Notes: generated by a model not told the origin, from the sequence alone. A DNA stretch of 64,000 nt from Acetobacteraceae bacterium (GCA_004843345.1 CP039460.1:248001-312000), one strand, 5' to 3'; numbered from the stretch's first letter, positions 19,237-28,651 are shown. A program made the numbers and translations.

Positions 19237-20184
19237 ATGCAAAAAGCACTGTTTGAAACAATCAACACTGCAAGTGCATGGCTTATAAAAGGAGGGCTGT
19301 CATCAGCTCTCCTTTTTTCACTTTCAGCCTGTTCACATGCTCATTTCAACAAAAAATGTAAATTTTCTGTGCCCTATCGAGCAGAAATAACAAACATAGA
19401 TTCTACCTATAATCCCCGTGTTCCTCCCTATGCTGCCTATCCTATCGCACGCTTTAACCGAGAGGATGTTGTTGCCATTGCCCAGCGAGAATGGCGTCTC
19501 TTCGGTCAGCCTATTGTCGATATTGACCCAAAGCAAACCAGAGAGGTTGATAATTTTCCTTCCAAATCAAAACCCGAACGTCAAGCAGGCCTTTGGCAAA
19601 GAATTGGGGAATATTGGTGGATAGGCCAGCCTTTAGAAGCAAAAGAATCCTATTGGACAGGATTAAGCGCTGATAACGGAAAAATTTTTCCCGCTAAAAA
19701 TGATGGCGAAAAAGCTTGGTCTGCCGCCTTTATTTCCTATGTCATGCGGGTAGCTGGCGCTGGCAATCATTTCGTTTATGCCGCTAATCATTCTACCTAT
19801 ATAAACGCAGCGATTAGCCAATCTCCTCATGGACTCAAAGGGAAAAATCCTTCTAATTATGCACCTAAAAAGGGGGATATTCTTTGCACAGGACGTGGAA
19901 AGAGTCGAAATATTCAATTTAATGACCTTCCAAGCAAAGAATTTTTTCCAGCCCATTGCGGTATTGTTACTTCCGCTCCCCACTTTGGAACACCTTTTGG
20001 GTGGGAAATTGATACCATCGGAGGAAATGTAGAAGACCAAGTCGCCCTCACGCATGTTCCTGTCAATAAAAAAGGCCATGTATCAAGTAAAAATGGCAAC
20101 AGCCTAGACCCCCGTTTTCCATGGTGCGCTATCCTTGCGCCTCAATACCAGCAAGCAAAAGATACAATACAGAAAAAAGGATAA
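19237..20184 (+). CDS. DUF2272 lipoprotein
   Basis: A 315-residue exported protein. A hydrophobic stretch (SSALLFSLSAC) ends in an LSAC lipobox, so it is probably a lipoprotein, possibly with a longer than usual n-region. The rest shows the DUF2272 pattern: KAWSAAFISYVMRVAG, HSTYINAA, PKKGDILCTGR and HCGIVT, a Cys/His-containing fold resembling NlpC/P60-like or CHAP-type domains. The start at 19237 was chosen because the longer frame (to 18979) overlaps the aldo/keto reductase and only this ATG gives a signal peptide. Ends just before a strong bidirectional terminator. Function unknown; a cell-wall role is inferred only from fold resemblance. Confidence 0.75.
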   Translation: MQKALFETINTASAWLIKGGLSSALLFSLSACSHAHFNKKCKFSVPYRAEITNIDSTYNPRVPPYAAYPIARFNREDVVAIAQREWRLFGQPIVDIDPKQTREVDNFPSKSKPERQAGLWQRIGEYWWIGQPLEAKESYWTGLSADNGKIFPAKNDGEKAWSAAFISYVMRVAGAGNHFVYAANHSTYINAAISQSPHGLKGKNPSNYAPKKGDILCTGRGKSRNIQFNDLPSKEFFPAHCGIVTSAPHFGTPFGWEIDTIGGNVEDQVALTHVPVNKKGHVSSKNGNSLDPRFPWCAILAPQYQQAKDTIQKKG

Positions 20185-20201
20185 AATTTACGTATCCTAT
20201 G

Positions 20202-20235
20202 AAAAAAGGCTGGTGCAAAATGCACCAGCCTTTTT
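20202..20235. terminator. Bidirectional intrinsic terminator
   Basis: Perfect 10-bp stem GGCTGGTGCA (20208-20217) and TGCACCAGCC (20221-20230) with a 3-nt loop, A run on the left and T run on the right. It serves the converging DUF2272 and outer-membrane efflux genes. Confidence 0.92.
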
Positions 20236-22212
20236 CTATTTACCGCAATTATCATCCAAACAATGCGCAGGGTCTTTAATATCCCCACCACTTTCAGAAA
20301 TGGATTTCTTAATAGAAATCTCTTCCTGTTGCGGATTAGGTTTTGGCGGCTCGCCTGTCGGTGGCATATCAGGATAAAGTCCGAGTCTTGTGCCAAGTTC
20401 ATTTCCCTGACGCTCAAGACGGTCCAGCTCCTCAGGAGATGGCGGTTTAAACCATGGCGGCGGAACACGTTTTCCACCTTTATAGAGGCGCAATTTGTGA
20501 TGTGAATTATCCGTTGCACCCGCCACAGCCATCGAAGCGCCTTGAATACGCATTGCGCTAAGCATTTCTTTTTTGCCGCCCTTATTAGGAAGAATTTCTT
20601 CCCATCCACCGCCAAGCGCATTAAAGAGTTTCGCAATTCCTTCAGCCAAAGCATCCAATGTATTCACAGCTTGAAGCTCGTTATTTTCTGCATCTGACTG
20701 CGCTTTTAGCGCATCTAAATAGGTCATCAGCCCATTTGCGTATGCATTCACAGCCAAATCTCTTTTTTTGCCCTTTTCTTCCGCAGAAGCGAGAGCAGCC
20801 GATGTCTGGAATTGTGTCTCACGATAGGCTTTCAAAGCATTGTCAACTTCCTGCCAGGCATTCATCACAACAGAGCGATATTTAATCGCAGCAGCGCGCT
20901 GTTGCGCCTTTTTCAATTGTAATTGGCCGTATAATTTTCCACCTTGGAAAATAGGAATTTGAATTGTCGGACCAATACTCCATGTACTGCCTGACCAGTT
21001 GGCCAATTTATTAAAGGACAAAGTACTCATACCGAAAGAAGCATCAATCGTGATCTTTGGATAAAAATCAGCCTCTGCCATGCCTGTTTCTTCAATAGCC
21101 GCCCTCAACATATCCTCGGCCTCACCAATATCAGGACGGCGATGGCATAGCTCACTTGGGATACCAATAGGAACTTCAGCTGGCAACTGTGGAATTGCAG
21201 GGTGGAAACCAAGCTCTTCATCCAACGCATGAGGCGGAAGACCTAAAAGAAGCGCAATCGCATTTTGCATCTTATTGGTGCGCAGAGCTAAATCATGCTG
21301 ATGCAAAGTTACTGTATGGGCATTAGCCTTTAAATCATCCACCTCTGATTCTGATGCAAGGCCTGATTTTTGACGATCTTCCGCCAAGTTAATCATCATT
21401 TGCAACGTGTCGTAATTCTTTTTTAAGACAGCTAATGCTAATTGATCGCCACGCAATTTTAGATAATATTGCGCCATATCAGATTGCGCTGCAATCAATA
21501 CCGTTCTTTGACGCCACTGAACAGAAGAAGCCTGTGCGGCAGCTGCTTTATACTGCCTCGCTAAACGTCCCCAAAAATCGAACTCATAGCTCGCATCAAT
21601 GCCATAACTCCACATATTCAAAAGCGGCATCTGCACATTTTGTGAAAAGGCTGAATATGGATTAGGAGTGCTTGCATTGACAACGCTGGAAATCGGCTGC
21701 CCATCGGGCAATGTTATTCCGCTATTATCAACCGAATTAACAAGATTCGGCCAAGTCCCTTTCCCAATCTGATCAATATATTGTCCAACCATTGCCGTAC
21801 TTGGCTGTGTCGCTTTATAGGATCCCTGAACACCGAGCATTGGGAAACGTTCCGCTCCTGCCAGCATCATTTCTGAACGGCTGGCAGAAATGTTGGAAGC
21901 CATCTGCAAAAGAGGCAAATGCATGGTTGAAATACGCACCTCAAGCGAAGTCAACTCTGGATCGTTAAACTCCTCCCACCAATTCGGATTCCCTGGTTTT
22001 TCAACAACTTGGCTAAAAGGCGCTGGTGATTTTCCTGAATTATCATCCACATGATATTTCGGAGGCGCATAAGGAACAGGTTTTTTATAATGCGGACCAA
22101 TAAAAGTACATCCACCCCCGCTCCCTAAAACAAGAAGACTCAGGCTTGCAGAGAAATTCCCTAATTTTTTAAACAAAAATCTATTGCTTTGCTGTTTTTT
22201 CTTATTCTGCAC
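20236..22212 (-). CDS. NodT-family outer-membrane efflux lipoprotein with long C-terminal tail
   Basis: An outer-membrane factor (TolC/OprM type) of about 658 residues that forms the exit channel of a tripartite drug pump. A signal peptide ends in a GGGC lipobox near residue 35, followed by IGPHYKKP as in OprM/NodT proteins; two OEP repeats cover about residues 70-520. NodT proteins normally stop near 480-500 residues; here about 120 further residues follow, rich in Pro, Lys and Glu with two Cys near the end. No ATG is available: GTG at 22212 with AAGGAAG 7 nt upstream is preferred over TTG at 22215. Transcribed divergently from tetR across a TetR-like palindrome; partners emrA and emrB lie beyond tetR. 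Confidence 0.9.
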   Translation of the reverse strand: MQNKKKQQSNRFLFKKLGNFSASLSLLVLGSGGGCTFIGPHYKKPVPYAPPKYHVDDNSGKSPAPFSQVVEKPGNPNWWEEFNDPELTSLEVRISTMHLPLLQMASNISASRSEMMLAGAERFPMLGVQGSYKATQPSTAMVGQYIDQIGKGTWPNLVNSVDNSGITLPDGQPISSVVNASTPNPYSAFSQNVQMPLLNMWSYGIDASYEFDFWGRLARQYKAAAAQASSVQWRQRTVLIAAQSDMAQYYLKLRGDQLALAVLKKNYDTLQMMINLAEDRQKSGLASESEVDDLKANAHTVTLHQHDLALRTNKMQNAIALLLGLPPHALDEELGFHPAIPQLPAEVPIGIPSELCHRRPDIGEAEDMLRAAIEETGMAEADFYPKITIDASFGMSTLSFNKLANWSGSTWSIGPTIQIPIFQGGKLYGQLQLKKAQQRAAAIKYRSVVMNAWQEVDNALKAYRETQFQTSAALASAEEKGKKRDLAVNAYANGLMTYLDALKAQSDAENNELQAVNTLDALAEGIAKLFNALGGGWEEILPNKGGKKEMLSAMRIQGASMAVAGATDNSHHKLRLYKGGKRVPPPWFKPPSPEELDRLERQGNELGTRLGLYPDMPPTGEPPKPNPQQEEISIKKSISESGGDIKDPAHCLDDNCGK

Positions 22213-22238
22213 CAAAAGCTTCCTTGCTATAAGAAAGA

Positions 22239-22257
22239 TGACCGACCCGTTCGGTCA
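22239..22257. promoter_or_regulatory. TetR-type operator between outer-membrane factor and tetR
   Basis: The palindrome TGACCGA-CCCGT-TCGGTCA lies in the 100-nt divergent region, 27 nt from the efflux gene start and about 58 nt from the tetR start, so one bound dimer could repress both. A related site precedes emrA. Confidence 0.65.
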
Positions 22258-22315
22258 GCATAATACTTAATTCCTCTTTGAGGAAATCTAAAATTTTCAT
22301 AGAAGAGATTCCCTC

Positions 22316-22978
22316 GTGCCTAAAACCCTTTCCACATTTCCTGAAAACCATACTCTGCAGTCCAGTAACGGACGTGAAGCCCGCAAAAACGCTAAAAGAG
22401 ATCAGATTTTGCAGGATGCTGGTCTTGTTTTTTTGGAAAAAGGCTATGCTGGCGCTTCGATGTCTGTCATTGCAAAAAAAGCAGGTGTTTCGAAAGGCAC
22501 ATTGTACAATCACTTCACAGATAAAGAAGAGCTGTTCTCTGCATTCTTTCGTGAAAGCAGTAAAGAACGCTTGCAAGCCTTGGAAACCGTTTTTCAAGAT
22601 AGAGAGCTTCCTCCCCAAAAAGCGCTTGAAGATGCGGCGGAAACATTGATTAAAATTCTGACAGCGCCTGTCTCGGTCAGTCTGTTTAGAATTGTTGTCG
22701 CCGAAGCCATTCATTTCCCCTCCTTGGCAGAAACTTTCTGGCGCTATGGTTTCAGCAGAGTCCTCACAAACTTGTCGGCCTGGTTCGATTCTTATGCGCG
22801 CAAAGGAAGTCTTCAAATGGCCGATAGCGGCCTTGCCGCGGAGCAATTCATCGCCATCTGTCAAACACGAATCCTCCAACGTATTCATTTCGGACTGCCT
22901 GTTGACCAATCCCCCGAAGCTATCCTTAAAATAGCCAAAATTGTTGCCAACAGCTTCCTGAAAATTTACGCCCCTTAA
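22316..22978 (+). CDS. TetR-family regulator of the efflux system
   Basis: A 220-residue repressor. The N-terminal helix-turn-helix is at about residues 25-75 (ILQDAGLVFLEKGYAGASMS then KKAGVSKGTLYNHFTDKEEL), followed by an all-helical ligand-binding domain that includes the AcrR-type C-terminal segment. GTG start at 22316. It lies between the outer-membrane factor (divergent) and emrB (convergent, 21 nt apart), which suggests it controls the drug pump and itself. Confidence 0.92.
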   Translation: MPKTLSTFPENHTLQSSNGREARKNAKRDQILQDAGLVFLEKGYAGASMSVIAKKAGVSKGTLYNHFTDKEELFSAFFRESSKERLQALETVFQDRELPPQKALEDAAETLIKILTAPVSVSLFRIVVAEAIHFPSLAETFWRYGFSRVLTNLSAWFDSYARKGSLQMADSGLAAEQFIAICQTRILQRIHFGLPVDQSPEAILKIAKIVANSFLKIYAP

Positions 22979-22999
22979 AGCCAAACCAAGCTGTGCCAT

Positions 23000-24592
23000 T
23001 TAATGCGCCCCGCCTTTGGCTGAACCGCTGGCCTTAATTGCAGAGGCAAAGAAACAACAAGGCACCATCGCAAGAGAAAGCAAGGCCAATGCGTGGAACA
23101 TACTGTTATAAGATAACATCGCCACTTGCATCATAAATTCCCGGTACAGCTTCGCCATAGCAAATGTCTGCGCATCCGAAGAAGGGATTCCGTGCTCTAT
23201 CGCGACTTGCGCTGCCTGATGTAAATAATCCTGCACTTCAGGACGATTTGCATAAATATTCGCACTCATATCGTTCTGATGAATTTGCTGACAATTCACC
23301 AAACCTGCGCCTGAATAAGAAATCGCCTGACTTCCTAAATAATTTCGCACCATAGAGAACATGGCAGAAGCATCACCGTTCAATTTATCAGGTAATGTTG
23401 AAAACGCTAGAGTGTTAATCGGCACGAATAAAAATGCCATTGGCGCGATTTGAACAACACGAGACATTACCAAAAATCCAAAGCTCACATCTGAATAAAG
23501 CTGTGCTGAAAAATAAAATGAAAATGACATCAGCATGAAACCCGTTGCAATCAGATAGCGTAATTGAACATGCTTCATGAAAAGCCCAACAAGAGGGATT
23601 AAAATAATCACAGATGCCCCCCCTGGTGCCATGATCATCCCTGCACGCTGAGCTGTGTATCCCATCACTTGCTGTGCGAATTGCGGCACGAGCATTGCAC
23701 CTGCATAAAGAGTGATCCCCATGGCCCCAACAAGAACCGTCCCCAGCGCAAAATTTTTATCTTTCAAAACACCTAAGTTCAAAAGAGGATTTTTTGTATT
23801 CAAAAGCCAAATAATGGCACCAACCGTGCCGCAAACACCTAGAACCGCCATGATACAAATAAACTGAGAGCCAAACCAATCCATTTCCTCCCCTTTATCT
23901 GCCATTACCTCCAAACAGCCTAACCCTAAGGAAACTAGAGAAATCCCAATAACATCCACGGGCATTTTAACCGCTTTTTCCCAAGGCGGATCTTCAACGA
24001 AAATGCCTACCAAAACACAAGTAAAAATCCCAAAGGGGACGTTAATAAAGAAAATCCAGTTCCAAGAATAGTTATCTGTCAGATAACCCCCTAAAAGAGG
24101 TCCTAAGACAGGGGCGACAATCGTTGCAATCGCCGTCAAACTGAAAGCCGCAGCTCTTTTTTCAGGGGGAAAAGTATCTAAAATAATGGATTGCTGAACA
24201 GGCTGTAGCCCACCGCCAAAAAATCCCTGCAAAAGTCTTGAAATCACGAGCATTGCCAATGAGCTTGCCATACCGCAAAGCAAAGAGCAGATCGTAAAAC
24301 CCACAAGACAAATGAAAAAATACTTCTTTCGCCCGATTGTCTTTGCCAACCAGCCTGAAATTGTCAAAACAATCCCATTCGCCACAAGATAAGATGTCAG
24401 CGCCCAAGTCGCATCATTATAGGCAACTCCCAATGCCCCTGCGATATGCGGCAAAGAAACATTGACAATGGTCGTATCTAAAACTTCCATAAAAGCCGCC
24501 ATCGTAACGACAACAGCAATGAGCCATGGGTTATGCTTTGGTTTCCACGCTGCTTTTTCGGCATCCGTAAAAACTTTATCCTTTTCCATCAT
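23000..24592 (-). CDS. emrB: DHA2-family multidrug efflux MFS transporter
   Basis: A 530-residue, 14-helix proton-driven exporter of the EmrB/QacA group. Motifs: AAFMEVLDTTIVNVSLPHIAG in helix 1 (motif D1), GWLAKTIGRKK between helices 2 and 3 (motif A) and the GPLLGGYL motif C in helix 5. Follows emrA with a 1-nt gap (the emrA stop and emrB ATG lie in TAACATGATG), so translation is coupled. Paired ATG codons at 24592 and 24589. Expected to work with EmrA and the outer-membrane factor to export hydrophobic compounds across both membranes. Confidence 0.93.
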   Translation of the reverse strand: MMEKDKVFTDAEKAAWKPKHNPWLIAVVVTMAAFMEVLDTTIVNVSLPHIAGALGVAYNDATWALTSYLVANGIVLTISGWLAKTIGRKKYFFICLVGFTICSLLCGMASSLAMLVISRLLQGFFGGGLQPVQQSIILDTFPPEKRAAAFSLTAIATIVAPVLGPLLGGYLTDNYSWNWIFFINVPFGIFTCVLVGIFVEDPPWEKAVKMPVDVIGISLVSLGLGCLEVMADKGEEMDWFGSQFICIMAVLGVCGTVGAIIWLLNTKNPLLNLGVLKDKNFALGTVLVGAMGITLYAGAMLVPQFAQQVMGYTAQRAGMIMAPGGASVIILIPLVGLFMKHVQLRYLIATGFMLMSFSFYFSAQLYSDVSFGFLVMSRVVQIAPMAFLFVPINTLAFSTLPDKLNGDASAMFSMVRNYLGSQAISYSGAGLVNCQQIHQNDMSANIYANRPEVQDYLHQAAQVAIEHGIPSSDAQTFAMAKLYREFMMQVAMLSYNSMFHALALLSLAMVPCCFFASAIKASGSAKGGAH

Positions 24593-24593
24593 G

Positions 24594-27041
24594 TTAATGG
24601 ATACCTGCGCCCAAAGGATTTGCTCCTAGCGCACTCCCCTCTGTTTTTACATTTCCTGTATCAAAATTATGATTTGCCGAATCAAAATTAGAATCTGTTC
24701 CCGTCTTTATCTCTGGCGCTGGCAAGGTTGAACTGAAATTATCTATATTTTCCTGATATGATTTTTCATTCTGCTTATTATTTACAGAACTCCCTGGCGC
24801 ACTTTCATCAACCTCATCTGGCTCTGTGACAGCATCTTCTGCCTCTTGCCCTGTTTTAGGCGTTTTGTGCTTACCATCTCTGTTCGTTGCAGCTTTAACC
24901 AGCTCTTTAGAAAGCTCTGGATCAATTGCATATTTACGATCTCCGCCTGAAGCTGCCTGCTTAACCGCATCTTTTACAACGAGTCTATCTGGAGGAGATT
25001 TTTTCCAAGCCTTTGCATTTTTCTGCGCCAAATCATTTACTGTTTTTTCAATTTCAGCTTTTTTCTCAGAAGAAATCGGCAAAGTTTTAATCCCCTCGAC
25101 CGCCTCTTTCGCCATCCGCCCTAAAGCAGCTTGCGTATTGGGATCCTTCAAATCAATCGGATTGCCTAAAGCTGTTTCTCGATTAGCTTCCTTTTCCTGT
25201 AGTTTCTCGATCGATTCTTTTGGAATACCAAGTGCTTCCATCGCCGCAACAGCTTGATCCTTGATATCCTTTACCCCTTTTGAGCCTGCAAGATTATTCA
25301 TTGCTGCAAGCGCTTTCTCCTTAATCGCCTGAACCTCTTCTGGCTTAATAGGCTGAAGTGAAGATTCTTCCCCCCCCTCCTCTTTTTTCTCTGATGCCGT
25401 GTCGTCTGATTTTGAGGAATCTGCCACATTTTCAACTGCATTCACGGCGTCATTTGAAGGCTTGTCTACCCCTTCAACCTGAGCTGCTTCGGCTGGGGGA
25501 AGATCTTTTGCTGCGGTCTCTAACGCTTGAGCCGCATCTTTTTTGAGCGTATCCTGCCCATCTTTCTCGGCCAAATTTCCCATCTGATCCACTGGACTTT
25601 GCCCCTCTGTCCCAGCATCAGCATTCGAGAGAGATTGATCCATAGATTTTTCAGTCTCTGCAGAATTAAAAGGCGAAGAAGCTTTCGGAGACTCTAAATC
25701 CAGAGGTTTTTCTGTTTTTTCGCTTTGCTGTGCTTGCGTAGAAGCCCCCCCACTATCCGCAACACTTTTATTAATCATTTCTTCAAGATTAAAATTCTCA
25801 TTCGCTTTACCGCTTTCCGGCGCCTGTACTTTTGGCGGATTAGCTGGCGTGTAGCCAACATCGACAATCGTCGTCAAAGAAAGCCCCAAAGGCAAAGGTA
25901 AATCGTCTTTTAAACCTTTATCAATAAGAATTTTAACAGGCACCCTCTGCACCACCTTAACAAAGTTTCCTGTCGCATTTTCAGGTGGGAAGGTGCTGAA
26001 AGATTCTCCCGTTCCCATCTGAAAACTATCCACATGACCCTTGAGACGAAGTTGTGGATAGGCATCAACATGAATGGTAGCCTCCTGACCAGGACGCATT
26101 TTTTTTAGCTGTGTTTCTTTGTAGTTAGAAATCACCCAAATATCTTTTGGGACGATCGAAAGAATCTTCTGGCCTGCCTGAACAAAATTCCCCCGTTCCA
26201 CAGATCTTTGGGAAATCCAGCCATCACAAGGCGCTTGAACTGTCAGCCAAGCAACATCGAGCTTAGCCTTTTCCAAGGCTGCCGTTGCGGATTTAATCTG
26301 GGCTTCTCCCTGAACTACCCGCATATTTGCATTCTTAATATTTTCACGAACAGGTTCTGCCTGAATCAAATGGCCTCTTGCCTCAGCCATTTTGGCTTCT
26401 GCGCTTTCCAATTGCGCTGTTGAAGCATCAATATCTGATTGACTGGTCGCTGCTCTTAAAACACGGTGCTGCCTAGCGTAATCTGTTTGAGATTTAAAAA
26501 GATTTGCCTGCGCATCGGCCACTTCCCCTTGCGCCGACATTAATTGCCCCGGGAAGTTCTTTTTCGCAATTTCCTCACCGACAACAGCAGCGTTAAAATT
26601 TGCCTGAGCCTGCGCAAGTTGGCCCTCTGCATTATGAAGCTGTGTTAGATAATCGCGCCCATCAACACGAATTAATACATCTCCCTTATGCACAAACTGG
26701 TTATCATTAACTAAAAGCTCATACACATAACCAGACACATGCGGGGCAACGGAAACCTTACGGCCTGTCACATAGGCATCATCTGTTTCCTCTTCATTCC
26801 GGTGAAGATACCACCAAAAGAAAACGCCAATAACGGCTAAAATCCCAAGAATTAAGAACATGCGTTTTTTCTTCGCTTTATTCTCTTCCTGCGATTCCTC
26901 ACCTAACTCATCAAGCGCCTTGCTTAAAGCAAGCTGTTCCTCTGTTTGAGACTCCTCTGGCGAGGATTTCCCTTCAGAATCATTGGAATTCTGGCTTTTG
27001 CTTTCACTGCTGCCTTCAGGTTTATCTTCTTCCTGCGCCAT
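24594..27041 (-). CDS. emrA: EmrA-type membrane fusion protein with ~400-residue tail
   Basis: An HlyD-family periplasmic adaptor of 815 residues, about twice the usual 350-400. Residues 1-60 are an acidic, Ser/Glu-rich cytoplasmic tail; one membrane helix covers about 61-81 (FLILGILAVIGVFFWWYL); a lipoyl/beta-barrel adaptor follows to about residue 410 (TDDAYVTGRKVSVAPHVSGYV, APCDGWISQ). After that about 400 residues of Lys/Glu/Ala/Ser-rich, Pro-containing low-complexity sequence predicted to be disordered or coiled coil extend in the periplasm. Start at ATG 27041 with GGAG 5 nt upstream; the TTG at 27044 is disfavoured. A TetR-like palindrome sits 35-48 nt upstream. Confidence 0.9.
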   Translation of the reverse strand: MAQEEDKPEGSSESKSQNSNDSEGKSSPEESQTEEQLALSKALDELGEESQEENKAKKKRMFLILGILAVIGVFFWWYLHRNEEETDDAYVTGRKVSVAPHVSGYVYELLVNDNQFVHKGDVLIRVDGRDYLTQLHNAEGQLAQAQANFNAAVVGEEIAKKNFPGQLMSAQGEVADAQANLFKSQTDYARQHRVLRAATSQSDIDASTAQLESAEAKMAEARGHLIQAEPVRENIKNANMRVVQGEAQIKSATAALEKAKLDVAWLTVQAPCDGWISQRSVERGNFVQAGQKILSIVPKDIWVISNYKETQLKKMRPGQEATIHVDAYPQLRLKGHVDSFQMGTGESFSTFPPENATGNFVKVVQRVPVKILIDKGLKDDLPLPLGLSLTTIVDVGYTPANPPKVQAPESGKANENFNLEEMINKSVADSGGASTQAQQSEKTEKPLDLESPKASSPFNSAETEKSMDQSLSNADAGTEGQSPVDQMGNLAEKDGQDTLKKDAAQALETAAKDLPPAEAAQVEGVDKPSNDAVNAVENVADSSKSDDTASEKKEEGGEESSLQPIKPEEVQAIKEKALAAMNNLAGSKGVKDIKDQAVAAMEALGIPKESIEKLQEKEANRETALGNPIDLKDPNTQAALGRMAKEAVEGIKTLPISSEKKAEIEKTVNDLAQKNAKAWKKSPPDRLVVKDAVKQAASGGDRKYAIDPELSKELVKAATNRDGKHKTPKTGQEAEDAVTEPDEVDESAPGSSVNNKQNEKSYQENIDNFSSTLPAPEIKTGTDSNFDSANHNFDTGNVKTEGSALGANPLGAGIH

Positions 27042-27075
27042 CAATACTCCAAAATCTTAACAGCTTTCAACAAAA

Positions 27076-27089
27076 TGACCAGTCGGTCA
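27076..27089. promoter_or_regulatory. TetR-type operator before emrA
   Basis: The palindrome TGACC-AGTC-GGTCA shares TGACCGAC (read on the minus strand) with the site at 22239-22257 and lies 35 nt upstream of the emrA start. The half-site spacing differs between the two sites, so shared recognition is likely but not certain. Confidence 0.55.
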
Positions 27090-27209
27090 GAAATTGAGAT
27101 GCCCTATTTATCAAGCTTAAGCAAGCTTATTTTGTCTCTTAAAGAAAATTTTATGCGTTACTGAAAAAACAACACGCTTTTCATTTAAAAAAATGGAAAG
27201 CGATGCAGA

Positions 27210-28526
27210 CTACCTTTTTATCAAAAGTGCTGCAAAAAATCCATCCATTCCCCCTTTTTCTGACCACAAAGATGGATGCGTTCTAAAGTAGCCTTCTTGT
27301 GTCCGAGCTTCTGGCAAAAAACTTAAAGCTTCTTTTGAAAAAGGCTGGTGCTCCCATCCGCCTCCTTTAATGGCTTCGGAAATTTGATTTGGCCCTTCTT
27401 CATCTTGAAGAGAACAAACGGCATAAAGAAGCTTCCCCCCTTTTTTAAGCATTTTGCCTGCCGCTTCAATAAAATGCGCCTGCCCTTCAGCCAGCGCCCT
27501 CACATCTTGTTGACGCTTAAGACGCAAGACATCTGGATGACGGCGAAGTGTCCCTGTTGCCGAACAAGGCGCATCTAATAAAACACCGTCTAATAAATGA
27601 TCTGGAGTCCATGCCAAAGCGTCCGCCTGTACAAGAGAAACCTCTAACTGAAGGCGCTCCATATTTTCCTTAAGACGATTCAGCCGAAATTCATCCCGAT
27701 CAAGGGCGATCACCTTTGCGCCTGACTCTGCGAGCTGAGCGGTTTTTCCTCCTGGTGCAGCACAAATATCGGCTATTTCCAATCCATTCACCCCTCCAAA
27801 CAAAGGCGCAATCATAGAAGCCGCAGCATCCTGAACCCAAAAATGCCCCTCCTCAAACCCTGAAAGTTCTGGCACAGGCGTACCCGCAGGAAAACGACAA
27901 CTTCCGTTTGGCAATAAAACGCCACCTTCCGGCACTGCCTTTCCTTTTTTAAGCGTAATATCTAAGGAAGCTGTTTTATAATAAGAATTAGAAATAATCC
28001 TTGCTCGTTTTCCCCAAGCCTTCCACAGCCAAGCAGGCGTATCTAAACGTGGCTGATCCAGCGTTTCTAAGATACCATCCCCTTCCCGTACAATTTTACG
28101 CAAAACAGCGTTAGCAAGTCCTGCAAAAGGGACGAGACTTTGACGTCTTAGAAGATCAACTGTACTTCCGACAGCCGCATAAGGCGGAACTTCCAAAAAA
28201 AGAATTTGTGCCGCCCCAAGCAAGAGAGCCCGAAAAACTGGAAATGGCGGCTCCTTTTTTAAACGCTCCCGAAGAATTTCTTCCAAAACACCAACATGGC
28301 GCAACGTTCCTGCAATTATCCAATGGGCCGTAGAGCGATCCCTTGGAAGCATCTCTGATGAACAGGCTTTATCCAAAGCAAACTCTAAAGGCTCACGTTC
28401 GCCTAAAATAAACCCTAAAGCCTTCCAAGCGGCATCTCTTGCGGGATCTGGCGTTATTTTCGAATGACGTTTACGCGCTTTAGAGGAAGGCGATTTCTTC
28501 GCTGACGGCGTTTTTCTCTCTGACAT
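27210..28526 (-). CDS. rsmB: 16S rRNA (cytosine-5) methyltransferase RsmB-like
   Basis: A 438-residue RNA methyltransferase. A NusB-like RNA-binding domain covers about residues 25-160; the SAM-dependent domain follows with DICAAPGGKTAQLAE (SAM site), DAPCSATGTLRRHPDVL (catalytic Cys region) and YAVCSLQDEEG (second Cys). Target by homology is C967 of 16S rRNA. Begins with a basic Lys/Arg/Ser tail of ~25 residues. Divergent from yggS with 125 nt between. Confidence 0.92.
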   Translation of the reverse strand: MSERKTPSAKKSPSSKARKRHSKITPDPARDAAWKALGFILGEREPLEFALDKACSSEMLPRDRSTAHWIIAGTLRHVGVLEEILRERLKKEPPFPVFRALLLGAAQILFLEVPPYAAVGSTVDLLRRQSLVPFAGLANAVLRKIVREGDGILETLDQPRLDTPAWLWKAWGKRARIISNSYYKTASLDITLKKGKAVPEGGVLLPNGSCRFPAGTPVPELSGFEEGHFWVQDAAASMIAPLFGGVNGLEIADICAAPGGKTAQLAESGAKVIALDRDEFRLNRLKENMERLQLEVSLVQADALAWTPDHLLDGVLLDAPCSATGTLRRHPDVLRLKRQQDVRALAEGQAHFIEAAGKMLKKGGKLLYAVCSLQDEEGPNQISEAIKGGGWEHQPFSKEALSFLPEARTQEGYFRTHPSLWSEKGGMDGFFAALLIKR

Positions 28527-28651
28527 AAATTTATTTAAACCCTTTTTTATTTCGCCATCAAAAAGAATTAAATTTAGAAAATTCTTTAAGAGAAGTATAT
28601 AATTTACAAATCATCTTTATTTAAAAATAATAGAATTACCTATTTTAACCC

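Noticed and set aside
22202-22999. Long minus-strand open frame opposite tetR (265 codons)
   Set aside because: Mirror frame of the TetR gene; composition lacks any domain and the TetR frame shows clear helix-turn-helix motifs.
25370-25377. Run of eight C in emrA considered as a frame-breaking tract
   Set aside because: The emrA frame continues unbroken on both sides, so no shift is present in this sequence.
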